A DNA stretch of 64,000 nucleotides from NCBI RefSeq assembly GCF_008386495.1, contig NZ_VTHJ01000010.1:63905-127904 (forward strand), read 5' to 3'. The position numbers were made by a program, and so were the translations under genes. Below are positions 27,986 through 36,257 of the stretch, piece by piece (positions within the stretch are counted from its first letter, which is position 1; every line of letters begins with the position of its first letter). Under the pieces are notes generated by a model that worked only from the letters and a program-made list of their open reading frames with translations, did no database searches and was not told the origin of the DNA. Source of the DNA: Streptomyces tailanensis (lineage in GTDB: Bacteria; Actinomycetota; Actinomycetes; Streptomycetales; Streptomycetaceae).

Positions 27986-28606
27986 CTACTCCGCGAACGC
28001 GCCCATCGCCCGATCGAGCAGGACAGCCAAGCGGACAGATCCCTCACAGGCCACCCAGCCCGTCGAGACCGCGTCCAGGCAGGCGAGCGCGGCCGCGACC
28101 AGCGCGCTCGGCCTGGGGTCTTCCGGCTGGTCAGGGCTGACGCCCAGGCGCCGTGCGATGTCCGGCACCATCAGCTCCTGCCAGCGCAGTTGCTTCTCGT
28201 GGTGCCGGGCACGCAGAGACGGAGTCTCCTGGAGCATGCGCAGGTAGCTGAGGGCCTGCTCGGGCGCTGCCTCGTTCATCCGGGTCAGGACGTCGAACGC
28301 CCGGCGCAGTGCCTCCCAGGGCCGCTCGTCGTCGGGGCGGGCGGCGAGGGCCTCGGCGATCTGGCGGCCGGTCCCCTCCAGACCGACCAGGACCGTGTCT
28401 TCCTTCGTTCCGAAGTACCGGAACAGGCTGGCGCGCGACAGCCCCGACTCTGCCGCGATCTGGTCAACGGTCGTCCGGTCGAAGCCTTGCTCGATGAAGA
28501 GCCGCAGTGCCACGTCGACCACTTCCGCATGCACGGTCGCGCGCATGCGCTCACGCAGTCCGGGCTTGGCCGCGGGGCGGGCGGGAGTACCGGCGGAGTC
28601 AGTCAT
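27986..28606 (-). CDS. TetR-family regulator
   Basis: Starting at [20 protein letters not shown] (28606), the protein has 206 residues. Its N-terminal TetR domain ([37 protein letters not shown]) is complete. It is divergent from an SDR gene, with a 13-bp palindrome in the 91-bp gap, the standard layout of a TetR repressor and its target. Confidence 0.88.
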   Translation of the reverse strand: MTDSAGTPARPAAKPGLRERMRATVHAEVVDVALRLFIEQGFDRTTVDQIAAESGLSRASLFRYFGTKEDTVLVGLEGTGRQIAEALAARPDDERPWEALRRAFDVLTRMNEAAPEQALSYLRMLQETPSLRARHHEKQLRWQELMVPDIARRLGVSPDQPEDPRPSALVAAALACLDAVSTGWVACEGSVRLAVLLDRAMGAFAE

Positions 28607-28634
28607 GCGTGAAGGGTACACAAGAACTCACCTT

Positions 28635-28647
28635 GATACTCAGTCTC
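28635..28647. promoter_or_regulatory. Candidate TetR operator
   Basis: GATACTCAGTCTC is an imperfect palindrome (GA-ACT-AGT-TC match in both arms) between the TetR gene and the SDR gene. It lies 29 bp from the regulator start and 50 bp from the SDR start. Confidence 0.55.
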
Positions 28648-28697
28648 TGTTGGAATTAGGATCTCGATCCAGTACTTCGTTTCGAACGGGAGTTTTC

Positions 28698-29522
28698 ATG
28701 AGCAAGATCTGGTTCATCACCGGGTCGTCGCGCGGTTTCGGCCGCCAGTTCGTCGAGGCGGCCCTGGAGCGTGGCGACAAGGTCGCGGCCACCGCCCGCG
28801 ACACCGACTCCCTCGCGGATCTGGTGGCCGCCCACGGTGAGGCGATCCTTCCGCTGAAGCTGGACGTCACCGACAAGGCCGCCGCCTTCAACGCCGTGCA
28901 GCGGGCGCACGAGCACTTCGGCCGCCTCGACGTCGTCGTCAACAACGCCGGCTACGGCCTGTTCGGCACGGTCGAGGAGCTGACGGAGCAGCAGGTCCGC
29001 GACCAGATGGAGACCAACTTCTACGGCGCCCTGTGGATCACCCAGGCCGCCCTGCCCCTCCTGCGGACCCAGGGCAGCGGCCACATCGTGCAGATCTCCA
29101 GCGTCGGCGGCGTCACCGCCTTCCCCAACCTCGGCGTCTACAACGCCTCCAAGTGGGCCCTGGAGGCACTGAGCGAGGCCCTTGCCCAGGAGGTCGCCGG
29201 CTTCGGCATCAAGGTCACCCTCGTCGAGCCCGGCGGCTTCGCCACCGACTGGGCCGGCTCCTCCGCCACCTTCGCCGGGCAACTGCCCGCCTACGACGAC
29301 CTGCGCGCGGCCGTCGCCGCCAGCTGGAGCGGGATCAAGGTCGGCGACCCCACCGCCGCCGGCCCGGCCCTGCTGAAGATCGTCGACGCCGACAACCCGC
29401 CGCTGCGCGTCTTCTTCGGCACCGCACCGCTGGGCATGGTTCCCCATGTCTACGCCGAGCGCCTGAAGACCTGGGAGGACTGGGCCGACGTCTCCGCGCA
29501 GGCCCAGGGCGACCCTGCGTGA
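28698..29522 (+). CDS. Short-chain dehydrogenase/reductase
   Basis: From MSKIWFITGSSRGFGRQFVE, the 274-residue SDR has the cofactor loop TGSSRGFG, the NNAGYG motif and the VYNASKWALEAL active site (Tyr-x3-Lys) preceded by the Ser in ISSVGG. Basic residues after the second strand suggest NADP(H). It closely resembles the abundant actinobacterial SDRs found next to TetR repressors; the substrate is unknown. An in-frame upstream extension overlaps the divergent regulator and is rejected. Confidence 0.9.
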   Translation: MSKIWFITGSSRGFGRQFVEAALERGDKVAATARDTDSLADLVAAHGEAILPLKLDVTDKAAAFNAVQRAHEHFGRLDVVVNNAGYGLFGTVEELTEQQVRDQMETNFYGALWITQAALPLLRTQGSGHIVQISSVGGVTAFPNLGVYNASKWALEALSEALAQEVAGFGIKVTLVEPGGFATDWAGSSATFAGQLPAYDDLRAAVAASWSGIKVGDPTAAGPALLKIVDADNPPLRVFFGTAPLGMVPHVYAERLKTWEDWADVSAQAQGDPA

Positions 29523-29767
29523 ACCGAGCCCGGTAACACCGCGCAGGGCCGGCGATGTCGCGGAGCCGGTCACCTCTCACCCACCACACTGAGAGACCGT
29601 CCGGCTCCCGGCTCCGGCCAATCCGCTGCCCCCTGCAGGCATCGCATCGCAGCCATCCTGCCGTCGCCATCGCCCGGCCCAGTTCCGGCTGACGCCGGCC
29701 GACGGCAGCTCCCCTGCGCCTGTGTCGTACGCACACGACCTACTTCATTCGACTTTAGGAGCCCGCC

Positions 29768-30385
29768 TTGACCCGCCGTTTCCTCTTCCTCCTCGGCAGC
29801 CACCGCAGCGACGGGAACACCGAGTTGCTCGCCCGCCGGGCCGCCGCGCAGTTGCCCGGTGACATCGAGCAGCAGTGGATCTCGCTCGCCGAGCATCCGC
29901 TCCCCGATTTCGACGACCTGCGGCACGGCGAGGGGTACCCGAACCGGCCCGAGCAGGGCAATCTCGCACTGCTCCTTGACGCCACCCTCGCCGCGACCGA
30001 CATCGTGATCGCTTCGCCCGTGTACTGGTACTCGCTGTCCTCCCACACCAAGCGCTACCTGGACACCTGGACTTCCTGGATGGAGACCCCCGGCCTCGAC
30101 TTCAGGACGGCCGTGGCCGGACGCACCCTGTGGGGCGTCACCACCTCCGCGGGCGACCTGCCGTGGCTCGCCGATCCGCTGGTCAGCACCATCAACAACT
30201 GGGCCGCGTTCATGAAGATGCGCTTCGGCGGGGTCCTGCGCGGCAACGGCACCGCGCCTGGCGATGTCCTGAAGGACACGGAGGTACTGGCGCGCGCGAA
30301 GACGTTCTTCGCACAGGAGCCGCCGCTCGCCCGCTTCCCAGAGGGTTACACACGAGCCGGATCCGACACGGAACCCGCCGCCTGA
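29768..30385 (+). CDS. NADPH-dependent FMN reductase-like flavoprotein
   Basis: This 205-residue flavodoxin-fold protein begins at a TTG with an AGGAG site. Its phosphate loop is LLGSHRSDGNTELLARR, and a second motif, IASPVYWYSLSSHTKRYLDTW, is typical of the NADPH-dependent FMN reductase/NAD(P)H oxidoreductase group. The partner and substrate are unknown. The 245 bp upstream are non-coding. Confidence 0.85.
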   Translation: MTRRFLFLLGSHRSDGNTELLARRAAAQLPGDIEQQWISLAEHPLPDFDDLRHGEGYPNRPEQGNLALLLDATLAATDIVIASPVYWYSLSSHTKRYLDTWTSWMETPGLDFRTAVAGRTLWGVTTSAGDLPWLADPLVSTINNWAAFMKMRFGGVLRGNGTAPGDVLKDTEVLARAKTFFAQEPPLARFPEGYTRAGSDTEPAA

Positions 30386-30394
30386 CCTCGGGCG

Positions 30395-30720
30395 CGGCCG
30401 AAGCGCCGCCCGGCAGCCGCGTCTCGCCGGTTGTCAACGGAAAGCTGTACGGCGTCACCGTCGACAACCGGACCTCGCTGCTCGACCTGTTGCGCGAGCA
30501 TCTCGGCCTGCCCAGCTCGAAGAAGGGCTCCAGCGCGGCTTCTGCACCCCGGGGCAGATCATGTCCGGCGTGGGCTGCCTCTCCTACACCAGAGTCTCCG
30601 ACATGCGGGGCGCGCTCGACGCCGAACGCCGGGGCGGCCGTTACATCGCCGGCGGCACCACGCTCATCGACCTGATGAGCGAGACCGTCGAACGCCCCGG
30701 ACGCAACAGAGCCCATCCTG
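30395..30720 (+). pseudogene. Fused remnants of a molybdenum hydroxylase (FeS and FAD subunits)
   Basis: The first frame reads VNGKLYGVTVDNRTSLLDLL and EHLGLPSSKKG, the N-terminus of a 2Fe-2S subunit of xanthine/aldehyde oxidases. In another frame GFCTPGQIMSG, from the middle of the same subunit, follows directly. Then SYTRVSDMRGALDAERRGG and RYIAGGTTLIDLM appear, the start of the FAD-binding subunit. Large deletions have fused the pieces; no intact gene remains. Confidence 0.8.
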
Positions 30721-31559
30721 CGGTCCGCAGCTCACACCATGTCAAGGAGTACGACGCTGTGTTCCCCCACGCGAAACTGCTGCGTGCTGGTGGCGCCTCA
30801 CGCAACGCTTGCCGGTTCTCGTGGCCCTGCTCGTGGTGGTGGTCGCGGCGGCTGCCGCCGCCGAGGCCGTCGGTCATACGGGCCATTCCTTCACGAAGCC
30901 CGGCCCAGGTATCCCCGAGCCGGCCCCCGGCCCGCCGCCCACACCAGCCGGCTCTTCCACACCCGGGCCGCCGAACGAACGTGTCCCGCCCTTTCGGGTT
31001 CCGACAGCACGACTGCCGCAGGAGACATCCCGAGACGTTCCACGCCCAGGTGATCCGCACCGGATTCGCCGAACCGGTGGCGCGGTCACGTCGGTTCAAG
31101 CACCGCCGGACCGCGGGACGGACAACAGCCCGTCCCGGCATGGGCGCGGCGCGTACAGCGACGTGCGGGCCGAGAGCCGGACAGCACACCGGGCGGCCGC
31201 CAGACGCAGCTGTTCCGCGACCGACGTTGTCTGAGACCGCACGGTCCTGCGACGCCGAGAAGGCACATGGGCGGCGCTGAAGACATGGCGTGCCACCGAC
31301 AGGCTCCCGTCGGGCGTGGTGGCCCGTCATGAGCCGAGGCCGGTGGCACACGCCGCCTTCAGACGCGTGACCAGTCCTGCACGGCTTCGGGGGCAGGGCT
31401 TTGCTGGCGAGGCTGGCCGTGCGGGCCTGGCACTTCCCTCACCGCACACCGATGACCTTGATCCAGCCGATCGACGCGGCGATCAAGCGAATTCACCGCA
31501 CGACACTTCCTCTTGGAGCTGACAGTTATGCACAGCACTTCAGGCGCTACGGGCAGGGC
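30721..31559. other. Long stretch without a recognisable gene
   Basis: Frames here are open on both strands but show no family motif. One plus-strand frame has a short hydrophobic run (LPVLVALLVVVVAAAAAAEA near 30810-30870) followed by Pro-rich sequence, which is not enough to call a gene. The segment looks like decayed coding DNA between molybdenum-hydroxylase and amidohydrolase remnants. Confidence 0.5.
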
Positions 31560-32520
31560 ACGTCTTCAACGGCGCAGAAATCAAGCGATCCGGCACGGTG
31601 CTCGTCGAGGACGGCGTGATCCGTGACGTGGACTTCACCGGAGCCCCACCGCCACAGCACGCGACGGTCACGGACTTCGGGCAGGACGGGTGGCTGCTTC
31701 CCGGGCTGGTCGACGCGCACGTACACCTGTGCTGGGACGCCGGCACAGACGCCGTGGCGCACGTGGCGGCCGGCGACCGCGACACCGTGCTGGAGACCGC
31801 GCGCGCCTCCGCGGCGACCGCGTTGCGGGCCGGCATCACGACCGTCCGGGATCTGGGCGACCGCGACTACCTCACCCTGGAGCTGCGGGACCTGGTGCCG
31901 CCCACCGAGCGGCCGGAGATCGTCGCGGCAGGCCCGCCGATCACCACGCGCGGCGGCCACTGCCACTTCCTCGGCGGTGAGACCGAAGGAGCCGACGTGG
32001 TGAGGGTGATGGCCAGCGGCGGCAACTTGACGCCCAGCTCCAGTCCGCTGCAGCAGCAGTACGGCCGGTCCGACCTGCGGCTGGTCGTCGCAGAAGCGCA
32101 CCGGCTCGGGCTCGCCGCGGCCGCCCACGTCCACGCCGCCGAGGCGATCGGAGACGTGATAGACGCGGGCTTCGACACCATCGAGCACTTCGCCTTCTTC
32201 ACCGCCGAGGGCGTCGGCCTGCGCCCCGAGCTGCTGGACGAGGTCGTGCGGCGAGGAATCGTCATCAGCCTCACGCTGGGCATGGTTCCGGGGTCGCCGC
32301 CGCCTCCGGCCGTGGCCGCCCGTATCGAGGCCATGCAAGACCTCGTGGGCAAGGTCATCGCCTCGGGTGCCCGGGTCGTCGCTGGCACCGACGCCGGCAT
32401 CGAGCCCTACATCAAGGGTCGGCATCCCCAGCTGGGCGAGCTGGGGCAGTGCATAGGGCAGGACGTCGTGGGGTTTGGACTGCGGTCCGCGACCGCCGTG
32501 GCCGCCGAAGCGGACGGAAG
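31560..32520 (+). pseudogene. Amidohydrolase-family enzyme, broken at both ends and internally inverted
   Basis: One frame reads HVFNGAEIKRSGTVLVEDGV, then PGLVDAHVHLCWDAG with the HxH metal site. Later come TTRGGHCHFLGG, AAAAHVHAAEAIGDVIDAG and VVAGTDAGIEP (catalytic Asp). This is the imidazolonepropionase/dipeptidase-like branch of amidohydrolases. There is no start codon in frame; a one-base shift separates it from an upstream ATG at about 31528. Residues after VAAEA are lost. Codons between GIEP and LRSATAV are inverted (see 32408-32479). Confidence 0.85.
32408..32479. other. 72-bp in-place inversion inside the amidohydrolase remnant
   Basis: Read on the minus strand, this segment encodes SKPHDVLPYALPQLAQLG and ends MPTLDV, a typical amidohydrolase piece. 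Turning it round restores GIEP-SKPHDVL...PTLDV-LRSATAV in one frame, with 24 codons exactly replaced. The flanking plus-strand codons (CCC before, CTG after) are in phase. Confidence 0.85.
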
Positions 32521-32756
32521 GCTTCGCGCACCGCTGCATCGCGCGCCGGCTCGGACATGTGATCGCCCAGAGCGACAGCCCGTATCTCTTCCCCCGCGTC
32601 TTTGAGGGCGGAGGAGTACTCGGTGTACACAGCGCGCCGCACTTCCAGAGCGTGTCGTGCTTCCTCGCGCCGCCACCTGTTGCGATCGGCAATCAGCGTG
32701 GCGGCGATGCCGATAGCGGCACCTGTCAGCGTGGAGAGCAGAGGCATCCAGTCCAT
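32510..32756 (-). pseudogene. N-terminal fragment of a small membrane-anchored protein
   Basis: From MDWMPLLSTLTGAAIGIAAT the fragment has one N-terminal transmembrane segment. A helical, charged stretch follows (DRNRWRREEARHALEVRRAV, then YTEYSSALKDAGEEIRAVAL). This pattern is common in uncharacterised actinobacterial proteins. The frame then runs antisense into the amidohydrolase remnant, so the C-terminus is missing and the two broken genes share a junction near 32510. Confidence 0.6.
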
Positions 32757-33349
32757 GCGCCGCATGCTGTCTCAACCACTGCTGCGACACCAGCGGCTCT
32801 CACTTTCCGGCATGGTAATCACGTGTCTCCTGCCGAGTGCCAGGCCGACGGGCCGCACTGGTGGCTACTGGCGCTCGGACCACGACGGGCATGCCCCGGC
32901 CTGACCTGCCGCCTTGAAGTTGAAAATGCAGGGCGGTCTCGATTCCGTATGCGCATGCGTTCTTGGTGGTTCGCCTCGGCCGCCATGTCCCGCCCACCTG
33001 TCGGGCACCGGAGACCGGGCGACTGCACGAGGGGTCCCCTCCAGGAGTGCCCCCTATGGTTCCTCCTCGGACAAGTTCAGCGAGTTGCAGGACTCGCCGC
33101 CACGTGCCTCGTCCCCCGAGCCTCTGGGCACACCATCCCGGGCCGACGACGGCGTGAGACGTCATGCGGGACGTCATCGACGTTTGCAGTCGCACGAGCA
33201 CAACTCATCGCCCAGCGAGTCGAGGTGCCCCGAGCCCGGGAGGGGCCCACTCGACCACTGTTTGCTCCCGCATGTCGGTGCCGTGCCCACAGCGTGCCCG
33301 TAAGACCGGACAACAACGGTAAACAGCGGTGCGAACCTACCTTCACAGG
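32757..33349. other. Stretch without a recognisable gene
   Basis: No frame on either strand has a recognisable domain or a good ribosome site. Sequence quality looks like eroded coding DNA leading up to the truncated vapB. Confidence 0.5.
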
Positions 33350-33509
33350 GCCATCAAGCAGCACCAAGAAGGAGACGGTCAACACGGCCCTGCGCGAAGT
33401 GCTGGAGAACCGGCGGCGCGCCCTGGCGCTCACCCGACTGCGGGCGGCGGCCGAAGAGGGAGCCTTTGAGCTGGACCTCTTCGAGGACAAGGGGAACTAC
33501 CGCCGGTGA
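33350..33509 (+). pseudogene. VapB-type antitoxin, N-terminus missing
   Basis: The frame reads STKKETVNTALREVLENRRR and then ALALTRLRAAAEEGAFELDL. This is the second ribbon-helix-helix half and the toxin-neutralising tail of a VapB antitoxin. The first strand (typically MSRTxIDLDD) is absent and replaced by unrelated sequence. The stop overlaps the toxin start (GTGA). Confidence 0.75.
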
Positions 33510-33745
33510 ACGCCGCGCAATTCCTGATCGACACCAGCGCGCTCGCCCGTCTGCTGCGCGGCGACGCCGAGCAGTACGGATGGGACCAGGCAGCGGCAGC
33601 CGGGCTCATCGCCACCTGCCCCATCACCGAGCTGGAGTTCTTCTACAACGCACGCTCCGCCGCCGACCGCACCCAGGGCATCGAGGATCTGCGCCTGCTC
33701 TTCGGCTGGGTGCCCATCGACGACCGGCTGGCCTCACGGAGCTGA
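33506..33745 (+). pseudogene. VapC-type PIN-domain toxin, C-terminus missing
   Basis: Only 79 of about 135 residues remain: FLIDTSALARLLRGDAEQYG with the first PIN Asp, and CPITELEFFYNARSAAD with the conserved Glu. It ends at FGWVPIDDRLASRS, before the second and third acidic residues. Missing those metal ligands, it should have no RNase activity. It pairs with the truncated vapB. Confidence 0.78.
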
Positions 33746-33817
33746 CCACGCCATTACTCACCCCAGCGGACCACCGTCAGCAGGATCGAGCCGGGGTGTC
33801 TCCTCGCCAGCCTGCGC

Positions 33818-34390
33818 CTACTGGCCCTCTCCGTACTGCCAGCCCTGGCCGGTCCCCTTGTACTCCGCAACCGTGATCACCTCGGCGCCAGGGGTCATCC
33901 GTGCCACGTACAACACGCCATCCAGATGGTCGAGTTCATGCGCTACCAGCCGGGCAAGCCCGTCAGTGAAGGTCGTCATCCGGGCCTGTCCATCGAAGTC
34001 CTGATACTCAACCCGCAGAGCGCGTGGGCGGGGAACCTTCCCGCGAACATCGAAGAAGGACAGACAGCCTTCATACTGCTCATCGACTTCGGTCGACGCA
34101 TCAACCACGGTCGGGTTCAAGAGAACGATCGCGTCCCCATCGAGGGGCCGGACAATGGCTACACGCCGCGCAATGCCGACCTGGGGCGCGGCCACCCCCA
34201 TGCCCTTGCTGAAGGTGTGCACCTTTGCAGCACGATCAGCCGCCGCATGGAGCGCAGCCACGACCTCCCGCGCAGCCTGCGCCTCCCGGGGAAGGTCGAA
34301 GGACCGTGCCGGCTGGGTGAGCACGGGATCGCCTTCTTGCACGATCCCGATGGACTTCATGGTGCTGCTCGCGGCGAACGGAGTGGTCAC
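33818..34390 (-). CDS. def: Peptide deformylase
   Basis: The 190-residue metalloenzyme removes the formyl group from new proteins. All three deformylase motifs are present: GMGVAAPQVG, EGCLSF (metal Cys) and HELDHLDG (metal His pair and Glu). GTG at 34390 is chosen because AAGGAG lies at good distance; the ATG six bases earlier is too close. Streptomyces usually carry several def genes, so this may be an accessory copy. It sits alone at the right edge of the island. Confidence 0.92.
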   Translation of the reverse strand: MTTPFAASSTMKSIGIVQEGDPVLTQPARSFDLPREAQAAREVVAALHAAADRAAKVHTFSKGMGVAAPQVGIARRVAIVRPLDGDAIVLLNPTVVDASTEVDEQYEGCLSFFDVRGKVPRPRALRVEYQDFDGQARMTTFTDGLARLVAHELDHLDGVLYVARMTPGAEVITVAEYKGTGQGWQYGEGQ

Positions 34391-34495
34391 CGGCATGCTC
34401 CTTACTTAGCTTCCGAGAAGCCACGTGCCTCATGTCCCTGATACTGGCCCACGGCGCCTACCTGCACAGATGCTTGACAGCTGCAGATAAGGCCC

Positions 34496-34519
34496 GTACA
34501 GCGGTACGGCGATACGGCG
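34496..34519. repeat. Degenerate tandem GTACGGCG tract
   Basis: GTACAGCG, GTACGGCG and ATACGGCG are three 8-bp units directly after the DUF4031 gene end. They match the four perfect units at 1153-1184 on the far side of the island. Confidence 0.75.
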
Positions 34520-34520
34520 C

Positions 34521-34787
34521 TTACGCCGGGCGCCCCTTCGGCCTCCGCAGCCCCGCCTCCACCAGCCTCCGCAGCAGCTCCTTCGGGCCGACCTCCACCG
34601 CTCCGGCCTGTACGACCTCCGCGTAACGGTGGGAGGGGATGTCGTAGTGGTCGCGTTCGAAGGCGCGCTCGGGGACGCCCAATCGCCGTGCGAACGCGTG
34701 CAGTTCGTCGAAGGAGATGTCGCTGACGAGGTGCGACCACATGCGCCCGTGCCCCGGCCAGGTGGGCGGGTCGATGTAGAGCGTCAC
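34521..34787 (-). CDS. DUF4031-family protein
   Basis: The 88-residue protein reads MTLYIDPPTWPGHGRMWSHL, followed by FARRLGVPERAFERDHYDIP. This is a conserved actinobacterial and proteobacterial family of unknown function, with several invariant His, Asp and Trp residues. It overlaps its upstream partner by GTGA. It ends at the tandem-repeat tract that marks the right border of the island. Confidence 0.8.
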   Translation of the reverse strand: MTLYIDPPTWPGHGRMWSHLVSDISFDELHAFARRLGVPERAFERDHYDIPSHRYAEVVQAGAVEVGPKELLRRLVEAGLRRPKGRPA

Positions 34788-35146
34788 GTGGCGCTCCCCA
34801 GCGACCCCAGCGCCGCGACCCGCACGCCCGCCTTGTGGCACACCCACTGCGGATCGGGGCCGAGTTCCGGTTCGACGTCGAGGGCGTGTGGGTCGCCGGC
34901 GCCGCAGACCGGGCAGAGCGGCCAGCGGCCGTAGCACTCCAGCAGCGCGTCCTGGACGTCCTGTGCGACGAGCCCGGCGACGTACGCCGCGCCGTCCGGC
35001 CACTGCTCCACCCACCAGCGACGCTGGACGACGGATTCCTCGACCATCGAGACGACGTCCGCCTCGGCGACCTCGCCCGCGACCAGATCGGCGAGCACGA
35101 GCGCGCGGGCCGCGTGCAGCGCCTGCTCAAGGGGGCTGAGACTCAT
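34784..35146 (-). CDS. Conserved hypothetical protein with a zinc-ribbon-like CPVC
   Basis: The protein (120 residues, MSLSPLEQALHAARALVLAD) is acidic and helical in its first 70 residues. WPLCPVCGAGDPHALDV and WVCHKAG follow and could bind a metal. No function is known to me. It is co-translated with the DUF4031 gene and divergent from the RpiR regulator. Confidence 0.75.
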   Translation of the reverse strand: MSLSPLEQALHAARALVLADLVAGEVAEADVVSMVEESVVQRRWWVEQWPDGAAYVAGLVAQDVQDALLECYGRWPLCPVCGAGDPHALDVEPELGPDPQWVCHKAGVRVAALGSLGSAT

Positions 35147-35184
35147 GTGTCCATTGTGCGCAACCTTGACCATACGGCCGAACA

Positions 35185-35197
35185 GAAAATATCTTTC
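35185..35197. promoter_or_regulatory. Candidate RpiR operator GAAAATATCTTTC
   Basis: This AT-rich near-palindrome lies in the 56-bp gap between the hypothetical gene and the RpiR regulator, 6 bp before the GTG start. GAAA-N5-TTTC sites are typical of MurR/RpiR regulators. Confidence 0.5.
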
Positions 35198-35202
35198 ATC
35201 AT

Positions 35203-36153
35203 GTGAGCGATGACGTGAAGGAAATTTCCGCACCGACCGCGCCCACCCCGGGACAGACCGTGAACTCCCCACCCGCCCCGGCCGCGCTCGCGGCGAAGGT
35301 GCGTACGCTGGCGCCTTCCATGACCCGTTCCATGCAGCGGGTCGCGGAGGCGGTCGCGGGCGACCCGGCGGGCTGCGCGGCGCTCACGGTCACCGGTCTC
35401 GCCGAGCTCACCGGCACCAGCGAGGCGACGGTCGTGCGCACCGCCCGCCTCCTCGGCTACCCCGGCTACCGCGATCTCCGCCTCGCCCTCGCCGGCCTCG
35501 CCGCCCAGCAGCAGTCGGGCCGCGCGCCCTCGGTCACGGCCGACATCGCGGTCGACGACCCGCTCCCCGATGTCGTCGCCAAGCTCGCGTACGACGAACA
35601 GCAGACCCTCGCGGACACGGCCGCCGGACTGGACATGGTCCAGCTCGGCGCGGCGGTCGGCGCGCTCGTCGGGGCCCGCCGGATAGACGTCTACGGCGTG
35701 GGGGCGTCCGGCCTTGTCGCCCAGGACCTCACGCAGAAGCTGCTCCGCATAGGGCTGCTGGCCCAGGCGCACAGCGACCCGCACCTCGCCGTCACCAACG
35801 CGGTGCAGCTCCGCGCGAAGGACGTGGCGATAGCGATCACCCACTCCGGTTCGACGGGCGACGTCATCGAACCGCTGCGGGTCGCCTTCGACCACGGGGC
35901 GACGACGGTCGCGATCACCGGTCGGCCGGACGGGCCGGTGTCCCAGTACGCCGACCACGTCCTGACCACGTCCACGGCCCGGGAGAGCGAGCTGCGGCCG
36001 GCCGCGATGTCGTCCCGGACGAGTCAACTGCTGGTGGTGGACTGCCTGTTCATCGGGGTGATGCAACGGACGTACGAGTCGGCGGCGCCGGCGCTTTCGG
36101 CGTCGTACGAGGCCCTGGCACATCGACACCGGAGTGGGGGGCCTTCGCGGTAG
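35203..36153 (+). CDS. MurR/RpiR-family regulator
   Basis: The 316-residue protein has an N-terminal helix-turn-helix (LTVTGLAELTGTSEATVVRTARLLGYPGYRDL, residues about 60-95). Its C-terminal SIS sugar-phosphate domain has YGVGASGLVAQDLTQKLLR and ITHSGSTGDVIEPL. It likely senses MurNAc-6-phosphate, because murQ follows on the same strand. A dispersed GC-rich repeat lies between the two genes. Confidence 0.9.
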   Translation: MSDDVKEISAPTAPTPGQTVNSPPAPAALAAKVRTLAPSMTRSMQRVAEAVAGDPAGCAALTVTGLAELTGTSEATVVRTARLLGYPGYRDLRLALAGLAAQQQSGRAPSVTADIAVDDPLPDVVAKLAYDEQQTLADTAAGLDMVQLGAAVGALVGARRIDVYGVGASGLVAQDLTQKLLRIGLLAQAHSDPHLAVTNAVQLRAKDVAIAITHSGSTGDVIEPLRVAFDHGATTVAITGRPDGPVSQYADHVLTTSTARESELRPAAMSSRTSQLLVVDCLFIGVMQRTYESAAPALSASYEALAHRHRSGGPSR

Positions 36154-36167
36154 GTCGGCTGCGGGCC

Positions 36168-36238
36168 GTGTGTGGCTGGTCGCGCCCACGCGGCGGAGCC
36201 GCACATCGACAGAGCCCCGCGCCCCTGAAGACAGGGCG
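36168..36238. repeat. Dispersed GC-rich repeat, copy A
   Basis: The sequence has CTGGTCGCGCCCACGCGG, CGGAGCCGCACATCGACAG and AGCCCCGCGCCCCTGAAG. Copies with the same parts occur at 48899, 51606, 53290 and 57717. This copy lies between the RpiR gene and murQ. Confidence 0.8.
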
Positions 36239-36257
36239 TTGTTCGCACCGTACGGAA

